DNA of 64,000 nucleotides from CATQGW01 sp965242565 (lineage in GTDB: Bacteria; Chloroflexota; Dehalococcoidia; Bin125). Shown here piece by piece: positions 51,922 to 59,774 of the stretch. Both the position numbers and the translations under genes were made by a program. Location of the stretch: the NCBI GenBank assembly GCA_965242565.1, contig OZ251457.1:1116001-1180000 (forward strand), read 5' to 3'. The notes beneath the pieces are model-generated. The model ran no database searches. It was not told the DNA's origin and saw nothing but the letters and a program-made list of their open reading frames with translations. The stretch's first letter is position 1. The number at the start of each line of letters is the position of its first letter.

Positions 51922-53886
51922 ATGCCAACGATGCAGCTGCCCAGATCGGTGTTGATTGCGAACCGCGGCGAGATCGCGGCGCGGATCGCGCGCACCTGTC
52001 GGCGGCTGGGGGTGCGCTCAGTCGCAGTGTACTCCGACGCGGACCGCGACGCGCTGCATGTGCGGGAGGCGGACGAGGCCGTGGCGATTGGGCCTGCGCC
52101 GGCGGCGGAGAGCTATCTGAACATCGCCGCGCTGCTGGAAGCAGCTGCGGCAAGCGGGGCGGAGGCGGTGCACCCCGGCTACGGGTTTCTCTCGGAGAAC
52201 GCGGAGTTTGCGCGGGCGTGCGCGGAGGCAGGCCTGGTCTGGATTGGGCCGTCGGCGGAGGTGATGTCGGCGCTGGGCGACAAGGCACGGGCGCGGCGGC
52301 TGGCGATTGAGGCGGGCGTACCCGTCGCGGAGGGGGTAGAACGGGACGACGGCGACGCGGCGCTGGCTGAGGCGATCGGCGATTTGGGTTATCCGGTGAT
52401 GCTGAAGGCGGCGGCGGGTGGGGGCGGACGCGGGATGCGGCTGCTGCGCGAGCGACCGGGCGACCTGCTCGGAGAGATCGCGTCGGCGCGGCGGGAGGCG
52501 GAATCGGCGTTCGGCGACGGTCGGCTGCTGGCGGAACGCGCGATTCCGGACGGACGGCACGTGGAGGTGCAGATTTTGGCCGACGCGCACGGCCACGCGG
52601 TGCAGCTGGGTGAGCGCGACTGCTCGGTGCAGCGGCGGCGGCAGAAGGTGATCGAGGAGGCGCCCGCGCCCGGCATCGATCCGGAACTGCGCGAGCGGCT
52701 GGGCGACGCGGCGCTGGCAATTGCCCGGGCGGCGGGCTACCGCAACGCGGGGACGGTGGAGTTTCTGCTGCTGCCGAACGGGGAGTTTGTGTTTCTCGAG
52801 GTGAACACGCGCCTCCAGGTTGAGCATCCGGTGACCGAGGCGCTGACGGGGCTGGATCTGGTGGAGCTCCAGCTGCGGATCGCGATGGGCGAGCCGCTGC
52901 CGATTGCGCAAAACAACATCGCCTGGAGCGGTCACGCGGTGGAGCTGCGCGTCTACGCGGAGGACCCGTCGCGGGGGTATGCGCCCTCCACCGGGCGGCT
53001 GGGCTGGTTCGAGCCGCCCGCGCTCGACGGGCTGCGTCTGGATCTGGGGGTCGCGCAGGGCGATGCGGTCACACCGCATTACGACCCGCTGTTGGGCAAG
53101 CTGATCGCGCACGCGCCGACGCGGGCCGAGGCGCTCGAACGGTCGGCGGCGACGCTCGATGGGTTGGGCGTCGGCGGTTTGCGCACCAACGCGGCGCAGC
53201 TGTTGAGCGTGCTGCGCTCCGATGAATTTCGCGCGGGCGGGGTGGACATCAACTGGCTGGAACGCACGGAATTTGATACGCCGAAAGCACCCACCGAGGC
53301 GCTGCTGGCAGCGGCGCTGGACGCCGCGCTGCCCCACGCCGAGGGCGAGATCGGCGGCTGGCGGTCGTCGGGCGAGACCGTAGTCCGGCTTGCGTTCCAG
53401 GGTGTCGAGCACGAGGTGACTGCGCAACGAGAGATCGGCGCGGCGTCGGGTTGGCGGGTCTGCGTCGATGACGCGGAGCTTGGGCGGGTTGAGGCGCGGC
53501 GCACAACCGAAGGGGTGGAGATCACGCGCGACGGAGTGCGGCGACGCTGGAGCATCCGTCGGTCGCGGGGCGGAGTTCGCGTGGCCGGCAACGGGGGCGA
53601 ATGGGCGCTGGCGGCGTCGAAGCGGGATCGCAGCGCAGGCGGGCGGCGCCGCTCGGGCGGAGCGAACGCGATTCACGCGCCGATGCCCGGCACGATCGCT
53701 GCCGTGCTGGTCGGCGAGGGCGATGCGGTGGAGGCGGGCCAGGCGCTGGTGGTGCTGGAAGCGATGAAAATGGAGCATCTGCTACCCGCGCCGGTGGGCG
53801 GGCGGGTGAGCGCCGTCCGCTGCACGGCGGGCGCGACGGTCGAGGAGGGCGAGCTGTTGGTTGAGCTCGCCGCCGACGAAACGTAG
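51922..53886 (+). CDS. Acyl-CoA carboxylase, biotin carboxylase plus BCCP subunit
   Basis: 654 aa. Biotin carboxylase begins VLIANRGEIAARIARTCRRL, has the ATP-grasp glycine loop AAGGGGRGMR, EVNTRLQVEHPVTE, and ends with a BCCP domain whose biotin site is VLEAMKMEHLL. The size fits acetyl-, propionyl- or methylcrotonyl-CoA carboxylase alpha chains. No carboxyltransferase beta chain lies nearby, so the substrate remains open. Confidence 0.93.
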   Translation: MPTMQLPRSVLIANRGEIAARIARTCRRLGVRSVAVYSDADRDALHVREADEAVAIGPAPAAESYLNIAALLEAAAASGAEAVHPGYGFLSENAEFARACAEAGLVWIGPSAEVMSALGDKARARRLAIEAGVPVAEGVERDDGDAALAEAIGDLGYPVMLKAAAGGGGRGMRLLRERPGDLLGEIASARREAESAFGDGRLLAERAIPDGRHVEVQILADAHGHAVQLGERDCSVQRRRQKVIEEAPAPGIDPELRERLGDAALAIARAAGYRNAGTVEFLLLPNGEFVFLEVNTRLQVEHPVTEALTGLDLVELQLRIAMGEPLPIAQNNIAWSGHAVELRVYAEDPSRGYAPSTGRLGWFEPPALDGLRLDLGVAQGDAVTPHYDPLLGKLIAHAPTRAEALERSAATLDGLGVGGLRTNAAQLLSVLRSDEFRAGGVDINWLERTEFDTPKAPTEALLAAALDAALPHAEGEIGGWRSSGETVVRLAFQGVEHEVTAQREIGAASGWRVCVDDAELGRVEARRTTEGVEITRDGVRRRWSIRRSRGGVRVAGNGGEWALAASKRDRSAGGRRRSGGANAIHAPMPGTIAAVLVGEGDAVEAGQALVVLEAMKMEHLLPAPVGGRVSAVRCTAGATVEEGELLVELAADET

Positions 53887-53906
53887 GCCGTCGGTACACT
53901 GACCGT

Positions 53907-55307
53907 ATGACTGCCAACCAGCGCGGCGACGCCGAGATTCTGCGCGGCCGACGCGAGCGGGTCGCCGACGCCTGGGGCGGCGAGACGATTCCGGTCGTTG
54001 TGCCGGCGGGGCTGCCGATTCCGATTGAGGGCACCGACCAGTTCCACGACTTCCACGCGCATCCCGAATTTCAGTACCTCAGCGGCGTTGCCGAGCCGGG
54101 GGCGACGCTCGTCTGGGAGCCCGGCGACGGTTGGCGGCTCTTCACGCCGTCGCTGTCGATTGAGGATCGGGTCTGGATGAGCGAGCCGCCGTCGCCGGAG
54201 GCGCAGGCGGCGCGCAGCGGGGCTGAGACGGATGACTTTTCGGCGCTCGCCGACTGGCTAGCGGCGCGGCGCGGGCGGCCGCTGGCGCTGCTGGGCAACC
54301 GCGATATTGAGCGGCGAGCTGGCGAGTACGGCGCGGAGAACTGGGCAGCGCTGGAGATCGTGGTGGACGAGGAAGCGACGGAGCGGGTGGGCAAGGCGCT
54401 GGCGGGGCGGCGGCGCAGCAAGGACACGCTCGAGTTGCGGCACTTGCGCCAAGCGGTGGACGCGGCGATCGCGGGGCATCTGCGCGCCTGGCGCACGGCG
54501 CGGGCGGGACTGACGGAGCGCGATGTACAGATCGAGATGGAGGCAGAGTTCTTCCGTTTCGGCGGGGATCGCACGGCCTATAGCTCGATTGTGGGCAGCG
54601 GGCCGAACTCGGCGGTGCTGCACGGCACACCGGGCGGTAGGACGCTGCGCGAGGGCGAGCTGGTGCTGATCGACGCCGGGCCAGAGATCGAGGGCTACGC
54701 TAGCGACGTTACGCGCACCTTTCCGGTCTCGGCATCCTTCACGCCGTTGCAACGTCATCTGTACGAGGTGGTGCTGGCCGCGCAGCGAGAGGCGATTGAG
54801 GCGGTGCGGCCGGGCGTGGAGTACAAGCAGCTGCATCTGCGGGCGTCGGCGACGATTGCGCAGGGCTTGGTGGACGCGGGCATCCTGCGCGGCGCTCCGG
54901 ACGATCTGGTGGCGCAGGACGCGCACGCGCTGTTCTTCCCGCACGGGTTGGGGCACATGCTGGGGCTGTCGACGCATGACTGCGGCGGTTATCTGGAGGG
55001 GCGGGTACCGGAGGATCGCTTCGGGCTGGCGTATCTGCGCACCGACTTGCCGCTGCAACCGGGCTACGTGGTGACGATCGAGCCGGGGGTGTACTTCATT
55101 CCGGCGTTGCTGACTGATCCGGCGCGGCGCGAGCGCTACCGCAAGGTTATGGACTGGGATCGTGTGGATCAGATGCACGACTTCGGAGGTATCCGGATTG
55201 AGGACGACGTGCTGGTGACGGAGGGGGGCTGCGAGGTGCTGAGCGCGGCGCTGCCGAGCGATGCGGGCGAGATCGAAGCGATGCGGCGCGAGGCACTGAC
55301 GACGTGA
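53907..55307 (+). CDS. Xaa-Pro aminopeptidase (M24B)
   Basis: 466 aa. N-terminal creatinase-like domain (DFHAHPEFQYLSGVAEPGA), then a pita-bread catalytic domain with LVLIDAGPEIEGYASDVTRT (Asp ligands), FFPHGLGHMLGLSTHD (His) and VVTIEPGVYF plus FGGIRIEDDVLVT (Glu ligands). Cleaves N-terminal residues before proline. The stop overlaps the S9 peptidase start by GTGA, and the two probably act together on proline-rich peptides. Confidence 0.93.
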   Translation: MTANQRGDAEILRGRRERVADAWGGETIPVVVPAGLPIPIEGTDQFHDFHAHPEFQYLSGVAEPGATLVWEPGDGWRLFTPSLSIEDRVWMSEPPSPEAQAARSGAETDDFSALADWLAARRGRPLALLGNRDIERRAGEYGAENWAALEIVVDEEATERVGKALAGRRRSKDTLELRHLRQAVDAAIAGHLRAWRTARAGLTERDVQIEMEAEFFRFGGDRTAYSSIVGSGPNSAVLHGTPGGRTLREGELVLIDAGPEIEGYASDVTRTFPVSASFTPLQRHLYEVVLAAQREAIEAVRPGVEYKQLHLRASATIAQGLVDAGILRGAPDDLVAQDAHALFFPHGLGHMLGLSTHDCGGYLEGRVPEDRFGLAYLRTDLPLQPGYVVTIEPGVYFIPALLTDPARRERYRKVMDWDRVDQMHDFGGIRIEDDVLVTEGGCEVLSAALPSDAGEIEAMRREALTT

Positions 55308-57472
55308 GCGACCAGCAAGTCAGCACTGAGCGCGCGCAGCAACTGACCCTTGCTCAGGTCGCATCCTACCCGCGGCCGGGCATGGCGGGCCCGGCGGCGA
55401 TCGGTTTCACGCCGGACAGCGGCGCGCTGACTTGGCTGTGGAGTGCGGCGGGTGGGCTGGTGCGCTCGCTGTGGCGGGTGGAATTGGAGTCGGACGAGCG
55501 GCGCGTGCTGATCGGCCCGGATGAGGCGTCGGGCGAGCTCTCGCGGGAAGAGGAATTGCGGCGAGAGCGAACGCGCACGCGCGAGCTGGGGGTGACGTCG
55601 TACAGCTGGGCGCGCGATGCGGACCCGTCGGTGCTGTTGATCCCTGGCCCGAGGCTGCGGGTGATTGTCGGCGACGGGGAGGCGCAGGAGTTGGCGGGCA
55701 GCGAGGGCGCGGTCGAGCCGACGTTGAGCCCGGACGGGGCGCGTATCTCGTTCGCGCGCGACGGCGATCTTTATGTGCTGGAGCGCGAAAGCGGCGCGCT
55801 GATTCGTTTGACGGAAGAAGCCGAGGACGGCCTCACGTTCGGGCAGGCGGATTACATCGCGCAGGAGGAGTTCGGGCAGATGCGGGGCCACTGGTGGAGC
55901 CGCGACAGCCGTCGAATTGCGCTGGCGCGGGTTGATGCGCGGGGCGTGTCGGAGTATCCGATTGTCCACCAGGGGCTGAATCAACCCCAGGTGGAGCGGC
56001 ACCGCTATCCGTTTGCGGGCGAAGCGAACGCGGAGGTGCGGCTCGGGGTGGTGGATGCGAACGGCGGCCCGATCCGATGGCTCGAGCTGCCCGATGAGGA
56101 TGGCTATCTGGTGCGCGTCGCCTGGTGGCCGCAGCCGGATCGCGCGGAGGGGCGACTTGTCGCGCAGTGGCTGAATCGCAAGCAGGATCGGCTGCGACTG
56201 TTCGCCTGGAATGCCGACGGCGCGAGGGAGACGCTGATTGACGAGCGGCAGCAGCCGTGGATCAATGTGGGGGACGAGGCGCGGGGGCTTGAGGATGGGA
56301 CGTTTCTGTGGGCGGACGAGTCGACGGGCTGGCGGCATCTCTCGCTGCGCGACGCGGGCGGTTCGCTGATTCGTCAGTTGACAGGCGGGGACTGGCTGGT
56401 CTCGGACGTGATCGGCGTGGACGAGGAGCGGCGGCTGGCGTATTTCTCGGCGACGCGCGGCTCAGCGTTGCAGCGGCGCATCTGGCGCGTCTCGCTGGAG
56501 GGCGGCGAACCGGAGGCGCTGACCGAGGCGGGCGGCGTGCAGGGCGGCGCGCTTTCACGCGACGGCGCGTGGCTGGCGACGATGGGATCGGCTCTGGAAC
56601 GCGCCCCGTGGATCGCCGTTCAGCCCACGGACGGCGATTCCGAACCTCGCATCCTCTTCGAGCAACCCGAAATCAGCCCCGACGCGCTTGACCTCCAGCC
56701 GCCGCAGCTGCGGACATTCCGGGCGGTGGACGGCGCGGAACTGTACGGAGCGCTCTACCGGCCGCCGAGCAGCGCCGGAGACGAGCCGCCGCCGCTGTTG
56801 GTCGCGGTCTACGGCGGCCCGCATGCGCAGACGGTGTTGGATGCGTGGGCGCTGACGGTAGATCTGCGCGCGCAATATCTGGCGCAGCAGGGCTATCTGG
56901 TGCTGAAGTTGGACAACCGCGGGATGGCGGGGCGCGGACTGGCGTTTGAGGGGCAGCTGCACAAGCGGATGGGGACGATCGAGGTGGACGACCAGGCCGC
57001 CGCGGTGGAGCAGCTGGCGGCGGGCGGCGAGGCGGACGCGGCGCGGGTGGGCATCTACGGCTGGTCCTACGGCGGCTACATGACGGTGATGTCGATGCTG
57101 CGGCACCCGGAGCTGTTCCGCGTGGGCGTGGCGGGCGCGCCGGTCTCCGACTGGGACGGCTACGACACTGGCTACACGGAGCGCTACATGGGGACGCCGC
57201 AGTCGAATGCGGAGGGCTACCGCGAGGCGTCGCTGCTGACGCACGCGGAGCGGCTGGCGGGCAAGCTGCTGCTGGTGCATGGGGGGATCGATGAGAACGT
57301 GCATTTCCGCCACACGGCGCGGCTGATCACGGCGCTGACCGGGGCGGGCCGGGACTACGACCTGCTGCTCTTCCCGCAGGAGCGGCACATGCCGCGCGAC
57401 GCGGCGGGGCTGGAATACCAGGAACGTAAGCTGGTCGAGTATTTCGACCTGCATTTGCGGCGCGGCAGCTGA
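55304..57472 (+). CDS. S9-family dipeptidyl-peptidase IV-like enzyme
   Basis: 722 aa from GTG 55304. N-terminal beta-propeller (for example SPDGARISFARDGDLYVLER) and a C-terminal hydrolase with GWSYGGYMTVM (Ser), GGIDENVHF (Asp region) and QERHMPRD (His). No signal peptide is seen. Translationally coupled to the M24 peptidase. Confidence 0.93.
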   Translation: MSDQQVSTERAQQLTLAQVASYPRPGMAGPAAIGFTPDSGALTWLWSAAGGLVRSLWRVELESDERRVLIGPDEASGELSREEELRRERTRTRELGVTSYSWARDADPSVLLIPGPRLRVIVGDGEAQELAGSEGAVEPTLSPDGARISFARDGDLYVLERESGALIRLTEEAEDGLTFGQADYIAQEEFGQMRGHWWSRDSRRIALARVDARGVSEYPIVHQGLNQPQVERHRYPFAGEANAEVRLGVVDANGGPIRWLELPDEDGYLVRVAWWPQPDRAEGRLVAQWLNRKQDRLRLFAWNADGARETLIDERQQPWINVGDEARGLEDGTFLWADESTGWRHLSLRDAGGSLIRQLTGGDWLVSDVIGVDEERRLAYFSATRGSALQRRIWRVSLEGGEPEALTEAGGVQGGALSRDGAWLATMGSALERAPWIAVQPTDGDSEPRILFEQPEISPDALDLQPPQLRTFRAVDGAELYGALYRPPSSAGDEPPPLLVAVYGGPHAQTVLDAWALTVDLRAQYLAQQGYLVLKLDNRGMAGRGLAFEGQLHKRMGTIEVDDQAAAVEQLAAGGEADAARVGIYGWSYGGYMTVMSMLRHPELFRVGVAGAPVSDWDGYDTGYTERYMGTPQSNAEGYREASLLTHAERLAGKLLLVHGGIDENVHFRHTARLITALTGAGRDYDLLLFPQERHMPRDAAGLEYQERKLVEYFDLHLRRGS

Positions 57473-57495
57473 CGCCGGACGAACGGATACGGGCG

Positions 57496-58269
57496 ATGAC
57501 GATTCCCACCACGATGGTTGAGGCCGCCGAGTTGCTCGGCGTGGGCATTGACGCGGACGATGCGATGATCCGCGACCGCTATCGGCGGCTGGCGCGGGTG
57601 TATCACCCGGACCAGAATCCGGACGACGAGGCGGCCGGAGAGCGGATGCTGGAGATCAACGCGGCGATGGAGCTGCTGCTGGCGGACGATGCGCCGGCGG
57701 TGGAGCCGATCATCGCCACGAACGGCGGGCGCGCGTTGACCCGCTCGGAGCGGCGGCGCGAGACGCGGGTGAAGGAGGCGCTGCACTCGCTGCCCTACGG
57801 CGTGTATGTCGTGGGCAGCGTGGGGGCGGACGGGCGACCGAACGTGATGGTGGCGGACTGGGTGATGCAGGTGTCGTTCGAGCCGCGGGTGGTCTGCGTG
57901 GCGTTCGAGCGCGACGCGACTTCGCTGAAGAACGCGCGCGCGACGCGGCAGCTGACGGTCAATGTGCTGCCGGAAGCAGGGATGGATCTGGTGTCCGGCT
58001 TTCTGCAGCCGTCCGATCCATCGAAGATCAAGGGGCGGAATCCGAACGCGCCGCGGCCGGACAAGCTGCGCGGCGTGCCGCACGAGATTCTGGAGAGCGG
58101 CGCGCCGGTGCTGAGCGACGCGCTGGCCTGGGTAGCGGCGGAGGCGCAGCAGTTTGTGCCGGTGGGCGGCCATGTGCTGGCGCTGGCGCGGGTGACGGAC
58201 GGCGCGGTGCAGTCGCACGGCGGCCGGCCGCTGACCTCGCTCTACACCGGCTGGGTCTACGGCGGCTGA
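57496..58269 (+). CDS. J-domain fused to flavin reductase-like domain
   Basis: 257 aa. Residues about 7-65 form a J-domain: EAAELLGVGIDADDAMIRDR, then YRRLARVYHPDQNPDDEAA with HPD at 37-39. After a short basic linker (LTRSERRRETRVKEAL) a flavin reductase/FMN-binding split barrel runs from LPYGVYVVGSV to the end, with TSLKNARATRQLTVNVL. A J-domain on a flavoprotein is unusual. The reading frame is continuous, so the fusion is not an obvious artefact. Confidence 0.8.
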   Translation: MTIPTTMVEAAELLGVGIDADDAMIRDRYRRLARVYHPDQNPDDEAAGERMLEINAAMELLLADDAPAVEPIIATNGGRALTRSERRRETRVKEALHSLPYGVYVVGSVGADGRPNVMVADWVMQVSFEPRVVCVAFERDATSLKNARATRQLTVNVLPEAGMDLVSGFLQPSDPSKIKGRNPNAPRPDKLRGVPHEILESGAPVLSDALAWVAAEAQQFVPVGGHVLALARVTDGAVQSHGGRPLTSLYTGWVYGG

Positions 58270-58326
58270 CCGCCCGCACTACCCTACAGGCGCAGCCGAC
58301 AGCAGCGCGGCGCAGAGGAGGACGAG

Positions 58327-58761
58327 ATGATCACTCACCTGGACCACATCGGGATCGTGTCGCACTCGCTGGAGCAGGCCGGCGATGTGCTGGTGGACAG
58401 GCTGGGGCTGGACTGGGACACGGAGCGGACGCCGATGCCGAAGGGCGGCTATTTTGCACCGGAGCGGACGAAGATCTTCTTCGTGAAGGTGAACCTGGGC
58501 GAGACGCGGATCGAGATCCTGCTGCCGGACGACAATCAGAGCGGGATCGGCCGCTATCTGGAGCGCAACGGGCCGGGGCTGCACCACTTGGGCTACGCGA
58601 GCGACGATGTGGTGGGCGACACGAAGCTGTTCATCGAGCGGGGGCTGCGCTACATCGATTTCGGCGGCCCGATCGAAGAAATTACGGCGTCGTTCTTCCA
58701 TCCGAAGACGGCGGATGGCATTCTGACGGAGATCGTGCCGGACCGACGCGCCGGCCGATAG
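58327..58761 (+). CDS. VOC-family protein, methylmalonyl-CoA epimerase-like
   Basis: 144 aa. THLDHIGIVSHSLEQAGDVL at the start, RIEILLPDDNQSGIGRYL in the middle and GPGLHHLGYASDDV later give the paired metal ligands (His, Glu, His) of methylmalonyl-CoA epimerases. With biotin carboxylase nearby, a role in propionyl-CoA/methylmalonyl-CoA metabolism is plausible but not proven. Confidence 0.75.
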   Translation: MITHLDHIGIVSHSLEQAGDVLVDRLGLDWDTERTPMPKGGYFAPERTKIFFVKVNLGETRIEILLPDDNQSGIGRYLERNGPGLHHLGYASDDVVGDTKLFIERGLRYIDFGGPIEEITASFFHPKTADGILTEIVPDRRAGR

Positions 58762-58780
58762 ACGGAGAGGAACGCGCGCC

Positions 58781-59650
58781 GTGGCGGAGCGGCGGCTGGC
58801 CCTGGTGCTGAGCGGCGGCGGCAACGCGGGTATCTGTCAGGTGCCGTTCATGCAGCGCCTGATGGATATCGGCGTGCGCCCGGATCTGATCGTGGGCACC
58901 AGCGTGGGGGCGCTAAACGGGGCGTATCTGGCCTTTCACCCGGACGGCATTCACCGGCTGCCGGAGGTCTGGCGAGCACTGCGCGATCGCAAGATGTGGG
59001 ATCGCAACATCCTCAACATCGGCCGCAACCTGCTGCGGCGACGGATGAGTCTGTACAGCAACCAGTTTTTGCGCGAGCTGATTGAGCCGCTGGTGTATGT
59101 GGACGACATCCAGGCGGCCGAAATCCCACTGTTCATCTCCGCCGCGTCGCTCAACCGCGGCACGAAGCATGTCTTCACCAGCGGCTCGGTGATCGACGCA
59201 ATTCTGGCCTCCAGCGCGGTGCCGGGGTTGTTTCCGCCGATGCGGATCGACGACGAGTGGTTCGTCGATGCGGGCGTGGTGACAGGTCTGGATCTGCAGA
59301 CAGCGATCGATCAAGGGGCGACGGAGATTCTGGCGGTGGATCTGGGCGCGCCGCCGCCGCCGCGGCGGCCGCGCGGGATCATCGATGTGCTGACGCGCTC
59401 GATGGACATCGCGGTGGAGCAGCGCACGCGCTACGAACTCACCCACATCGCCAAGCGGGTGCCCACGGTGGTCTGGCGGCCCGGCCTACAGGCGCGCAAT
59501 GTGGGCTCGTTCGCGGAGGTGGACGATCTCTACGAGGCGGCCGAGGGGATGGCTCCGGCGCTGATCGACGCGGCGCGTCGGCTGGACGGGCGTTGGATCC
59601 ACAATGTCTTCCAGGGTTCGGTGCCGCTGCACGCCGGGCGCGATCTTTAG
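58781..59650 (+). CDS. Patatin-like phospholipase (RssA/NTE type)
   Basis: 289 aa from GTG 58781 with GGAGAGGAA upstream. LVLSGGGNAG oxyanion loop, GTSVGALNGAY nucleophile elbow (GxSxG) and FVDAGVVTGL, where DAG replaces the usual DGG of the Ser-Asp dyad. Probable lipid acyl hydrolase. Last gene of the plus-strand block before the repeat region. Confidence 0.9.
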   Translation: MAERRLALVLSGGGNAGICQVPFMQRLMDIGVRPDLIVGTSVGALNGAYLAFHPDGIHRLPEVWRALRDRKMWDRNILNIGRNLLRRRMSLYSNQFLRELIEPLVYVDDIQAAEIPLFISAASLNRGTKHVFTSGSVIDAILASSAVPGLFPPMRIDDEWFVDAGVVTGLDLQTAIDQGATEILAVDLGAPPPPRRPRGIIDVLTRSMDIAVEQRTRYELTHIAKRVPTVVWRPGLQARNVGSFAEVDDLYEAAEGMAPALIDAARRLDGRWIHNVFQGSVPLHAGRDL

Positions 59651-59700
59651 CGCGTGTTCACACAAGTGCGCCTGTCGCTGGCGCCCGCCCGCTCATCTCC

Positions 59701-59725
59701 GTCATTCCCATCCCAGAGCGGGAAT
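59701..59725. repeat. REP-like unit
   Basis: GTCATTCCCATCCCAGAGCG then GGAAT: a single REP-like palindrome in the 59651-59774 intergenic gap. Confidence 0.5.
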
Positions 59726-59774
59726 CAGCCCCACGCAAAACCTCAAAGCTTCCTCGCCACCACCGACCCTCGCC

